From Bacillota bacterium (lineage in GTDB: Bacteria > Bacillota > Clostridia > Christensenellales > Aristaeellaceae), in NCBI GenBank assembly GCA_019137115.1, contig JAGVSV010000282.1, positions 1 through 10,438 on the forward strand: a stretch of DNA of 10,438 bases, written 5' to 3'. The number at the start of each line of letters is the position of its first letter. The first letter of the stretch is position 1. Positions 1 through 6,674 of this stretch are shown piece after piece. The translations under genes were made by a program, and so were the position numbers. The notes beneath the pieces are model-generated. The model searched no databases and was not told the origin of the DNA. It saw only the letters and a program-made list of their open reading frames with translations.

Positions 1-395
1 GCGCCCGCCTCGTAGTACGCACCGGCCAATATGACGCCCATCTTCCGGCACAGCACCGGGTCTGACAGCACATCCGACAGGTACAGAAACCCGCCGGGCA
101 GCAGCCTGTCGGACGCCGACAGGGTTTCCGCCAACGATGTGACAAACGCGAGGGCGTCCGCGCGCGGCACCACGGGGCGGTACCGCACGCCGCCGGCGGC
201 TCCGGCGACGGTGGTCAGCGTGCCCAAACCGTATTTGCTCAGGGTTTCCTCCAGGATGGACACATCCTCACTGATGGTGGATTTCGCCGCGCCAAACTGG
301 TCACAGAAACGCCCATAGCTCAGCACCTGGTTAGGCGACGTAATCAGCGCGTGCGCCATCGCGGCAAGCCGCTCATTCCTCTTTACCTTGTCCAC
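1..395 (-). CDS. purR: Purine operon repressor PurR, N-terminal part (cut by window edge)
   Basis: This is the DNA-binding half of the Gram-positive PurR, a PRPP-sensing repressor of purine biosynthesis genes. I read about 131 codons on the reverse strand. A winged helix-turn-helix lies at residues ~5-74, with the family signature AAKSTISEDVSIL at 36-48 and the wing GTLTTVAGAAGGVRYRP at 58-74. It resembles B. subtilis PurR (SAKSSISEDLTII and GTLLTVPGAAGGVKYIP). The linker PGGFLYLSDVL matches the start of the phosphoribosyltransferase-like effector domain; the PRPP-binding loop lies beyond the window. I chose the GTG at 395 because the protein then begins MDKVKRNERL, the usual family length, with AGGG about 8 bases upstream. 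An in-frame ATG at 434 would add 13 residues but has no good Shine-Dalgarno. It is divergent from the transporter genes. Identity is confident, the start is not. Confidence 0.9.
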   Translation of the reverse strand, partial: MDKVKRNERLAAMAHALITSPNQVLSYGRFCDQFGAAKSTISEDVSILEETLSKYGLGTLTTVAGAAGGVRYRPVVPRADALAFVTSLAETLSASDRLLPGGFLYLSDVLSDPVLCRKMGVILAGAYYEAG

Positions 396-487
396 GCGGT
401 TCCCTGCACCTACTTTCACAGCATTGTCGTCCATTTTACCACAAAAAGGCGAATGAAACCATCGAAATTCCAGGAATCATTCAGCAA

Positions 488-524
488 TTGTAGCAAGCTT
501 GTAACGAGGTTGTAAATGTTACAA
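488..524. repeat. Three 11-bp-spaced TTGTA direct repeats plus an inverted copy (candidate operator)
   Basis: TTGTA begins at 488, 499 and 510, exactly 11 bp apart, and the last copy forms a perfect 6-3-6 palindrome, TTGTAA-ATG-TTACAA, at 510-524. Read on the minus strand the units are TTACAA, TTACAA and CTACAA separated by 5 bp. Direct hexamers one helical turn apart are the usual binding layout of OmpR/PhoB-family response regulators, including Bacillus PhoP. The array lies between purR and the permease operon and could control either. The repeats are seen directly; the regulator is inferred. Confidence 0.6.
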
Positions 525-550
525 AACGATGGCGTTTATGCATTGCTCCG

Positions 551-556
551 GATAAA
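551..556 (+). promoter_or_regulatory. Possible -10 element for the transporter operon
   Basis: GATAAA matches the sigma-A -10 consensus at 4 of 6 positions and lies 81 bases before the ATG at 637. At a spacing of 17 (528-533, GATGGC) there is no recognisable -35. A promoter without a -35 just downstream of an 11-bp repeat array would fit an activator-dependent promoter. This is a weak call resting on position and one hexamer. Confidence 0.25.
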
Positions 557-636
557 CTGGGATGCTAAGATGGGCACGCGGCGATAAGTTCACAAGCAGA
601 TGCCTCCACCGATTCCGCTGCATGGAAAGGAGCCGA

Positions 637-1488
637 ATGTTCACCCGGAAGAAAAGTCTGTGGCTTTTCCTGTTGCCAGGGCTGGCGGGGCTGATGCTGT
701 TCTATGTGGTACCCTTTTTCGGCGGCATCTATTTCAGCATGACGGATGGCACCATCCACAACCAGTTCATCTGGTTTGCCAACTACCAGAGGGTATGGGC
801 CAATGAAGTTTTTCTGCTGGGGCTCAAAAACTCGCTGGAGCTGTCGCTGCTCTGCGCACCCTCCATATTTGTATTGTCCTTTCTGCTGGCGGTCATGTTG
901 CGCTCGCTGGCGGAAAAGTCGCTGCCCTTCCGCAATGTGCTGCTGATGCCGTATCTGGTGCCTTCCGCCGCGCTGCTGGTAGTTTGGACGCTGCTGTTTG
1001 ACTTTGGCGGCGTGGTCAACCGGCTGGTGGTCGCGATGGGCGGGCAGCGCGTGCTGTGGCTGGAGAGCGGCATGCTGCGCGTGCCCATCGTGCTGCTGTA
1101 TATCTGGAAAAATGTGGGGTTCTCGGTCGTTATCTTTTCAGCGGCGCTCCAGGCCGTTCCGGTGGAGTACTATGAGTTTGCGCGGCTGGAAGGCGCGGGC
1201 GTCATCCGGCAGGAAACGCGCATCACGCTGCCGCTGATCCTGCCCACCGCGTTTGTGGTGTTCGTGCTGGCGTGGGTCAACGCGTTTAAGATCTTTAAGG
1301 AAGTCTACTTTATCGGCGGGGCATACCCGCATGACACGGTTTATACCTTGCAGCACTTCATGAACAACCAGTTCGCCAAGCTGGACTACCAGCTGGTCAC
1401 CACCGCGGCCTACAGCTTTGCGGTCATCGTGTTCGTGCTGTTTGGCGCGATGTACCTGGGAAAGGGGGTGCGCAGCAGTGCAAATTAG
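637..1488 (+). CDS. ABC sugar-type importer permease, MalF/UgpA family
   Basis: One of two membrane-spanning subunits of a carbohydrate-type (CUT1-like) ABC importer, 283 residues, a normal size for the UgpA/LacF branch. Hydrophobic segments lie near residues 8-33, 67-90, 99-122, 149-171, 200-218 and 257-274. The cytoplasmic EAA loop that docks on the ATPase is present at about 177-203 (EYYEFARLEGAG, then RITLPLILP), so the subunit looks competent to couple to a nucleotide-binding protein. I start at ATG 637 because AAAGGAG at 626-632 sits just before it; the 25 upstream in-frame codons have no such site. It is the first gene of the operon and overlaps the next permease by 11 bp. No solute-binding protein or ATPase precedes it, since purR diverges immediately upstream. 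The substrate cannot be told; sugars, oligosaccharides and glycerol-3-phosphate are all handled by this family. Confidence 0.88.
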   Translation: MFTRKKSLWLFLLPGLAGLMLFYVVPFFGGIYFSMTDGTIHNQFIWFANYQRVWANEVFLLGLKNSLELSLLCAPSIFVLSFLLAVMLRSLAEKSLPFRNVLLMPYLVPSAALLVVWTLLFDFGGVVNRLVVAMGGQRVLWLESGMLRVPIVLLYIWKNVGFSVVIFSAALQAVPVEYYEFARLEGAGVIRQETRITLPLILPTAFVVFVLAWVNAFKIFKEVYFIGGAYPHDTVYTLQHFMNNQFAKLDYQLVTTAAYSFAVIVFVLFGAMYLGKGVRSSAN

Positions 1489-2362
1489 CGCATCGCACAG
1501 GAAGAAGCGCCATTTCCGGCTGGGGCGCGGCGTGTCCTATGCGCTGTTGACGTTGGTTTCCGCCGTGGTGCTGCTGCCGCTGGTGCTGACGTTCCTATAC
1601 TCGTTTTTCCCGGTGTCCGAGATGAACGCCTATCTGAAGACCCGCGGCAACTATGACGAGTCCCGCTGGATGGATGTGCTGTTGTCCCCGTCCATTGTAT
1701 CGCTGCGGCAGTATTACAGCCTGCTGATCGAGAAACCCGTCTACCTGCAGCTGTTCGCAAATTCAGTGCTGTACACCGCGGCGATCCTGCTGGGGCAGGC
1801 GCTGGTGATCCCGTCGCTTGCGTACGCCCTGTCGCGGTTCAAGTTCCCCGGGCGGGACATGCTGTTCTTCTTTGTATTGATGCTGATGGTGCTGCCCTTT
1901 CAGGTCACGATGGCGCCCAGTGTGCTGACCATGCGGGCGCTGGGTCTGATGAACACACCCTGGGCGGTGATTTTGCCGATGATCTTTTCGCCGTTCTATG
2001 TGTTTCTGATCCGCCAGTTCATGGTGGGCATCCCGTCTGAGATGGTGGAAGCCGGCATGATGGACGGCGCGGGCACCGTGCGCAGCTTTTTCCACGTTAT
2101 ATTGCCCATCAGCCGCCCGATCGTGGGCGCGGCGGCGGCGCTGTCGTTTGCCGACTGCTGGAACATGGTGGAGCAGCCGCTGATCTATCTGAGCAACTTC
2201 CGCGAAAAAATGCCGCTGTCGGTGATGTTCAACCAGCTAAGCCTGGATGAAAGCGGGGTCGCTTTTGCTGGTGCCGCGCTGTATATCCTGCCATCCCTGC
2301 TGATTTACTCGTATTTCCAGGAGGATATCCTGCTGGGCGTACAGCTGAGCGATATGAAATGA
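1478..2362 (+). CDS. ABC sugar-type importer permease, MalG/UgpE family
   Basis: Partner membrane subunit of the preceding permease, 294 residues. Hydrophobic segments are near residues 20-43, 92-115, 127-148, 160-178, 213-226 and 262-280. The EAA loop is clear at about 188-213 (EMVEAGMMDGAG, then FFHVILPISRP), close to the family consensus. The likely start is GTG 1478, giving MQISASHRKKRHFRL, a basic N-terminus before the first membrane helix, with AAGGGGG at 1462-1468 as ribosome binding site. It overlaps the previous gene by 11 bp, which implies translational coupling. The next start codon follows the stop by 10 bases. The extracytoplasmic stretch between the first two membrane segments (about 44-91) is rather long. 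The family is secure; the substrate is unknown. Confidence 0.88.
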   Translation: MQISASHRKKRHFRLGRGVSYALLTLVSAVVLLPLVLTFLYSFFPVSEMNAYLKTRGNYDESRWMDVLLSPSIVSLRQYYSLLIEKPVYLQLFANSVLYTAAILLGQALVIPSLAYALSRFKFPGRDMLFFFVLMLMVLPFQVTMAPSVLTMRALGLMNTPWAVILPMIFSPFYVFLIRQFMVGIPSEMVEAGMMDGAGTVRSFFHVILPISRPIVGAAAALSFADCWNMVEQPLIYLSNFREKMPLSVMFNQLSLDESGVAFAGAALYILPSLLIYSYFQEDILLGVQLSDMK

Positions 2363-2372
2363 GGGAACACGC

Positions 2373-3809
2373 ATGAACGTGAAACGCAAGGCGCTCAAGT
2401 ATCTGGTGATCTTCGCCGGCGTGCTGGTGGCGAGCCTGTTCTTTGCACGCACCATCCAGACCATCACCACGCCCAAGGTGCGCAAGATCACCGCCACCCG
2501 CGGCCGGTTGGAGGACAAGATTCCCGTTCAGGCCGAAATCTTCTTCTCCAAGAGCGATCCGTTCTTTGTAAAGGATGCCAAAACCATTGCGATGACCGTG
2601 GACCGCGTGATGGCAAAGGAAGGGTACCTGGTCAAGGAAGGCGACCCGCTGTTCGAAGCCAGCCTGCCCACCTATGACAGCAAAATGAAGGAGCTCAACG
2701 ACGCCTACGAGAAAGCCGTGCGGGAGCTCAGCGTTGAGGTGGCCGGGCATCTGCGGCTGAAACAATCCAGCGAGCACAACGAGCTGTACAACCAGACCAT
2801 CAAATCGTCGGACGACTATTATGCCAAGCGCTTCCTGGCCTATGCCGCGGCGATGCGGGCAGACTATGACCTGCCGCCGGATATCGCGCAGTGGGGTGTG
2901 GACCCCAAGCCCACGGCGACGCCGCGCCCCGTGCGCCAGACTGGCACAACCGCCACCCCGGAGCCCGAGCCCACGCCGGAGCCCGGTCATGACGCGCCCA
3001 AGGACGTGCAGGACGCGATGAAGAACGCCTTTGACGCATGGTTGACGATGCGCGACTACATGGACACCCTGCGGCGCGTGTATGTGGGCGGCGGCCAGAT
3101 TGCTCGCACCGGTGACGGCACGTTTGACTACATCAAAAAGGTGGACGGCATCCGGGAGCAGATCGACAAGGCGCTGGCCGAAATGCTGAAGTTTGAGGAG
3201 ATGGCGGCCGGCCTTACCGTGATCAAAGCCCCGCGGGACGGGTACCTGACGGAGTTTGCGATCAAGGTGGGGGACAACTATGACGGCACCAAGCCCGCGT
3301 TCCAGATGAGCGCCGAGGGCGAAACGCCCACGCTGCGCTGCGACATCACGGACGTCAAGAAAACGCTGCAGGAAGGCACCAAGGTCACGGTGGAAAACCT
3401 GACCAACGAACTGTCCATCACGGAGGTTCAGGTGACGCCTGACCGGAAAAAGTACGCGCTGGTTGCATTGAGCGAATCGGACCTGGCCGCGATGGGCGGC
3501 TTGAGCAACCTGATGGGCAAGCCCATCAATGTCACCGTCCAGTACCGGGCGCAGAAAAATACCACGTTAATTCCGGCCAGCGCGGTGCGCACGGACAGCG
3601 ATGGCAGCAGCTTTGTGTATGTCATCAAACAAACCTGGGGCGGCATGCTGGGCAACAGCACGATGACGTTGACCAAGCAAAAGGTAACGGTGCTGGAAAC
3701 CGCAGCGCGGCTGGTCTCCCTGGCGGATGACATGAGCTATATGGAAATTGCCGACCGGGAGGATCGCTCCATCAGCGAAAATCAGCCGGTGATGGAATAT
3801 GTCGAGTAA
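2373..3809 (+). CDS. HlyD/MacA-like membrane-anchored adaptor protein
   Basis: 478 residues with an N-terminal membrane anchor at ~8-26 and the rest predicted outside the membrane. The layout is that of a periplasmic-adaptor/HlyD family protein. It has a first half-lipoyl segment at ~70-96 (VDRVMAKEGYLVKEGDPLFE), a helical hairpin at ~100-167 and ~208-280, and a second half-lipoyl segment at ~281-312 (LTVIKAPRDGYLTEFAIKVGDNY). A beta-rich part follows, with PASAVRTDSDGSSFVYVI at 401-418 typical of the C-terminal adaptor domain. The helical hairpin is interrupted by a Pro/Thr/Glu-rich linker at ~178-207. GAGGG at 2361-2365 precedes the start. In Gram-positive bacteria such proteins usually pair with MacB-type ABC subunits, and the next gene is MacB-like and overlaps by 11 bp. 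Its presence behind two importer permeases is unusual. Confidence 0.75.
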   Translation: MNVKRKALKYLVIFAGVLVASLFFARTIQTITTPKVRKITATRGRLEDKIPVQAEIFFSKSDPFFVKDAKTIAMTVDRVMAKEGYLVKEGDPLFEASLPTYDSKMKELNDAYEKAVRELSVEVAGHLRLKQSSEHNELYNQTIKSSDDYYAKRFLAYAAAMRADYDLPPDIAQWGVDPKPTATPRPVRQTGTTATPEPEPTPEPGHDAPKDVQDAMKNAFDAWLTMRDYMDTLRRVYVGGGQIARTGDGTFDYIKKVDGIREQIDKALAEMLKFEEMAAGLTVIKAPRDGYLTEFAIKVGDNYDGTKPAFQMSAEGETPTLRCDITDVKKTLQEGTKVTVENLTNELSITEVQVTPDRKKYALVALSESDLAAMGGLSNLMGKPINVTVQYRAQKNTTLIPASAVRTDSDGSSFVYVIKQTWGGMLGNSTMTLTKQKVTVLETAARLVSLADDMSYMEIADREDRSISENQPVMEYVE

Positions 3810-5013
3810 ACGGGCCGTGCTGCTAGGGCTGCTGACCCTGCTGGTTGGGTTTTCCGTTTTCCAGGTCACCGCGGTGCCCGGGCTGTACCAGTATGCGGTG
3901 CTGATGCCGCGCGCGGAGACATCCGACGACACCAAACAGCCTGGGGATGGGGACGAACAGGAAGGCGATCCCACGCCCGCGCCATCGGCGATATCGCTTC
4001 GCATCAAATCGCTGACCGACGCTTTTGCGGCACAGGATGATATGGTCAAAGGATGGTCGATCACCGCCTATATCACCGCACAGCAACTGCAGGAAAGCAA
4101 TGGCAATACGGTCACCGCACGGCTGGTTGGATTGTGGGGGGATACCCACATCCAGCCCGCGCCGGTGCTAAGGACGGGCCGACTGCCCTACCGCGAGGAC
4201 CTGGACGCCGGCACACGCGTTGCGGTGGTTGACGAACGCTTGGCCATTGAACTGTTCCGGGTGTCGGATCCGGTGGGGCGCCTGATGCAGATCGGCGGCG
4301 TGGACTTTGAAGTGATCGGCGTGGTGGCACACCGCCGCACGCCGGGCGAGCATGAGGCCTTCAGCGCGTATGTGCCCCTGTTGGCCATCGACAAGCTGGA
4401 AGCGCCCAACCAGGTGCTGGTGGTATCGCTGCAGCCCGCAAGCGGCGCGGGCGGGTTTCCTGCGCTGCGCAACGCGATGGAAAACTGGATGCCCGGTGGG
4501 GAAATGTACAGTCTGACCAAGGAAACTTACCGCGCGCTGCTACCGGTGCGCTTCCTGCTGGTGTTTGTGGGGGTATATCTGCTGACCATTCTGTTCCGGC
4601 TGGCATCCCGGTTATCCGCCCGTATGATCGCCTATGGCCGCCGGAAGTTGGTCAACCGGTATGTAACCAGCCTGCTGCCGCTGTTCCTGGGCATCGGGCT
4701 TGCGATCATCGTCTCTTATGGCGCGCTGCTGGCGCTGACGTATCTGGTGTTCAACCAGGCGATCGATCCGGTATATGTGTTCCCGGAATGGGTGCCGGTG
4801 GTGCCGGTGGAGTGGACGGAGATCGGCAAAACCTTCTGGGCCAACGTCACGGCACAGACCAAGCTGCTGTCCGTGCGCACGCCGGAGACGCTGGCGCTGA
4901 CGTTCTGGCTGAAGGTGCTTCCGTTCGTGTGTGGGTTGGCGGCATTCCTGCTGATCGAGCCGTTGCGACGGCTCAAAAACGTGTGGACAGGCACGCCATC
5001 GGAGCAAGTGTAG
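3799..5013 (+). CDS. MacB/FtsX-like membrane protein without an ATPase domain
   Basis: 404 residues. One membrane helix at ~5-26 is followed by a large extracytoplasmic domain (~27-245), then three helices at ~249-268, ~289-316 and ~366-387. This 1+3 topology with a big loop after the first helix is that of MacB/FtsX-type (type VII) ABC subunits. The stretch GTRVAVVDERLAIELF...DPVGRLMQIGGVDFEVIGVV (138-176) matches the MacB core-domain pattern. An acidic, Pro-rich linker sits at ~40-63. No Walker motifs are present and no separate ATPase gene adjoins. The region between the last two helices (317-365) is longer than in a standard FtsX domain, so the match is partial. Its start overlaps the adaptor stop by 11 bp, suggesting a fixed ratio of the two products. 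It ends the four-gene block; a terminator-like hairpin follows. Confidence 0.65.
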   Translation: MSSKRAVLLGLLTLLVGFSVFQVTAVPGLYQYAVLMPRAETSDDTKQPGDGDEQEGDPTPAPSAISLRIKSLTDAFAAQDDMVKGWSITAYITAQQLQESNGNTVTARLVGLWGDTHIQPAPVLRTGRLPYREDLDAGTRVAVVDERLAIELFRVSDPVGRLMQIGGVDFEVIGVVAHRRTPGEHEAFSAYVPLLAIDKLEAPNQVLVVSLQPASGAGGFPALRNAMENWMPGGEMYSLTKETYRALLPVRFLLVFVGVYLLTILFRLASRLSARMIAYGRRKLVNRYVTSLLPLFLGIGLAIIVSYGALLALTYLVFNQAIDPVYVFPEWVPVVPVEWTEIGKTFWANVTAQTKLLSVRTPETLALTFWLKVLPFVCGLAAFLLIEPLRRLKNVWTGTPSEQV

Positions 5014-5024
5014 CGGGGGAATCC

Positions 5025-5058
5025 GGGCAGGCGACAAAGTTGTCCCTGCCCTGCTTTT
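5025..5058 (+). terminator. Probable intrinsic terminator after the transporter operon
   Basis: GGGCAGG (5025-5031) pairs perfectly with CCTGCCC (5045-5051). An inner GACA/TGTC stem (5033-5036 with 5041-5044) closes a four-base loop, leaving one bulged C at 5032. The stem is followed by TGCTTTT, a short T-tract. It starts 12 bases after the stop of the MacB-like gene. The T-tract is short, so read-through into the next gene is likely at some level. Confidence 0.6.
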
Positions 5059-5068
5059 ATGTTACGAT
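5040..5068 (+). promoter_or_regulatory. Candidate sigma-A promoter for the secreted Ig-like protein gene
   Basis: TTGTCC at 5040-5045 and TACGAT at 5063-5068 are separated by exactly 17 bp, each matching its consensus at four of six positions. The expected start would be near 5075, giving a short leader before ATG 5099. The -35 lies within the descending arm of the terminator hairpin. This is a pattern match only. Confidence 0.45.
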
Positions 5069-5085
5069 ATTGGTGCGGCGTTATT

Positions 5086-5091
5086 AGGAGG
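5086..5091 (+). promoter_or_regulatory. Strong ribosome binding site (AGGAGG)
   Basis: A perfect AGGAGG lies 7 bases before ATG 5099 and fixes that start. It is stronger than the sites inside the preceding operon, consistent with independent, high translation of the secreted protein. Confidence 0.85.
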
Positions 5092-5098
5092 TACATTC

Positions 5099-6625
5099 AT
5101 GCGCAAGGCGGTTTCGCTGCTTCTGCTTCTGGCCATGTTTTTCCCCGCGGGCTTCGCCCTGGCGGAGGAATACGCGTTTGAGGATGGCAATTTCTCCCTC
5201 TCCGTTCCTACGGACAAATATGAAACGATCCTGACCCGTGAAAACCTGTCGCAGCACGCGGCGTTTTTGCAGACGCTGGGGACGACGCCGGAGTCCGCGC
5301 TGGAGCAGTTCAGGGAAGACGGCATTCTGCTCAGGGCGTATGACAGCAAGGAATCCCGCGTGCTGATCGTATCCGCAGTCAAGGACGTGGACGCCACGCA
5401 ATATTTCGACATCAACCAGCACACCCCGGAGGTGCGCGCCTATTACCGCCGCACGCACGGCAAGGACGGCCCCTACGCCGCCGCAGGCTATGCCTACGAC
5501 AGCGTGGAGTGGCGCAATTTCCGCGACGTGGGCCGTTTCCTGATGCTGCGGTACTCCCTGCGTGAGGATGGCAAGGTGGTCGCCCGCGGCTTTCAGCGCC
5601 GCACGATCCGTAATGGGTACACGATCACGGTGGATATGCGCGCCACCGGCCGACAGGCGAAGGGCGCTGACAACACGGCGCTCAACAAGGTGTTTGATAC
5701 CTTACGGTTTGCCTCGATCCTTGCGCTGCCGGAGCTGCCCGTCCAGCTGATGGAAAAGAAATCCGCGCCCGCCGAAACCAGCGAGCCGGAGTTTGAAATG
5801 TCCGGCCGCACCGAACCGGGCGCCAAACTGTATGCCGCGGTGACCTCCTTCACCGCCACCAAAGCCGATATCTATGAAGTGATCGCCGACAAGAAGGGCG
5901 ACTACAAGTTTACCGTCAAACTCCCCCGCGAGGACCTGTACCTGATGACGCTGACCGTATCCAGGGAAGGGTCGCTGCCGCTGGAACTGCATCGCAGCAT
6001 CAACTACCAGATCGGCATGCTGCCCGTCACGCTGGACAGCGTGCCGCCGGAGGAATTAACCGACGATTCGCTTACGATTTCCGGCGCGACCGACCCGGGC
6101 GTGACGGTGCAACTGAATGTCAACGACGTCAACACCACCAAGCGCACCAACAACAACCGCACCTTTTCTTTTAAGGTGGATACCCGGCAGGAAGGCAAGT
6201 ATCTGATCCGACTGACGCTGTCCAAGAAGGGCTTCGAAACCCGCGTGTACACCTACACCGCCGAGCGCAAGCTGGACGATGCCACCCGCGACGAGCGCCT
6301 CAAAGCCGACGCCATCCGCCCAGCGTATGACGCGCTGGTATCAGGCATCGACCAGTATGACGGGCGGGTCGTGGAAGCCACCGGCGTCATTCTCTCCAAG
6401 GAGGAGAAAGCGGGGGAATGGATCACGGTGATCAGCCTGCGGCAGCGCGGCGCAGATATGCTGGACCGCGTTGTGCTGTCCAGCTTTACTGACAACGCAT
6501 TCCCGATCAATACCAGAGTGCGGGTGTATGGTACGGTGGCCGGCATGAGCAGCTTCCTTGCGGAGGACCAGACGGAGGTTACCTATCCCAAGCTGCAGCT
6601 GGCGATCATGGAATCTGCGGAATAA
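5099..6625 (+). CDS. Secreted protein with PsbP-like N-domain, two Ig-like domains and OB-like C-domain
   Basis: 508 residues, function not known. A Sec signal peptide is clear: MRK, a leucine-rich core, then FALA at 19-22 followed by EE, so cleavage after residue 22 is likely; there is no lipobox Cys. Residues ~25-206 form an N-domain (FEDGNFSLSVPTD... NKVFDTLRF) resembling PsbP/MOG1-like secreted domains. Two similar beta units follow at ~232-304 and ~325-388, each opening with S-G-x-T-[ED]-P-G (235-241, 328-334) and holding a [YF]-x-F-x-V-K strand motif, as in bacterial Ig-like repeats. The C-terminal ~406-503 (YDGRVVEATGVI... RVRVYGTVAG... YPKLQL) looks like an OB-fold. The protein probably stays at the envelope outside the membrane and could bind a ligand or partner of the upstream transporter genes. 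Domain names rest on visible patterns, not a search. Confidence 0.7.
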   Translation: MRKAVSLLLLLAMFFPAGFALAEEYAFEDGNFSLSVPTDKYETILTRENLSQHAAFLQTLGTTPESALEQFREDGILLRAYDSKESRVLIVSAVKDVDATQYFDINQHTPEVRAYYRRTHGKDGPYAAAGYAYDSVEWRNFRDVGRFLMLRYSLREDGKVVARGFQRRTIRNGYTITVDMRATGRQAKGADNTALNKVFDTLRFASILALPELPVQLMEKKSAPAETSEPEFEMSGRTEPGAKLYAAVTSFTATKADIYEVIADKKGDYKFTVKLPREDLYLMTLTVSREGSLPLELHRSINYQIGMLPVTLDSVPPEELTDDSLTISGATDPGVTVQLNVNDVNTTKRTNNNRTFSFKVDTRQEGKYLIRLTLSKKGFETRVYTYTAERKLDDATRDERLKADAIRPAYDALVSGIDQYDGRVVEATGVILSKEEKAGEWITVISLRQRGADMLDRVVLSSFTDNAFPINTRVRVYGTVAGMSSFLAEDQTEVTYPKLQLAIMESAE

Positions 6626-6674
6626 TTGCTTTGTAATGATGGACGGCTTCAAGCCGCGATAAGGGGTGTTTAAC

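Noticed and set aside
31..318. Plus-strand open frame of 95 codons near the left edge
   Set aside because: It is antisense to clear PurR coding sequence and its translation is Ser/Arg/Pro-rich with no recognisable pattern.
465..480. PurBox for PurR upstream of purR
   Set aside because: I looked for an AWWWCCGAACWWT-like site in the 396-636 region and found none that matches well.
562..636. Upstream extension of the first permease (25 codons)
   Set aside because: The extension is Arg/Cys-rich, precedes a strong AAAGGAG site for ATG 637, and is not expected in the family.
2229..2990. Minus-strand 253-codon open frame opposite the adaptor gene
   Set aside because: The plus strand holds a well-supported adaptor protein; the reverse reading is a shadow typical of GC-rich DNA.
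6644..6656. CGGCTT-C-AAGCCG inverted repeat before the PRPP synthetase-like gene
   Set aside because: The loop would leave only a 4-bp stem and no T-tract follows, so it is not a terminator; too short to call an operator.
6626..6663. Possible promoter (TTGTAA or TTGCTT with GATAAG) before the PRPP synthetase-like gene
   Set aside because: The spacers are 21 and 26 bp, too long for sigma-A; no hexamer pair at 16-18 bp is seen.
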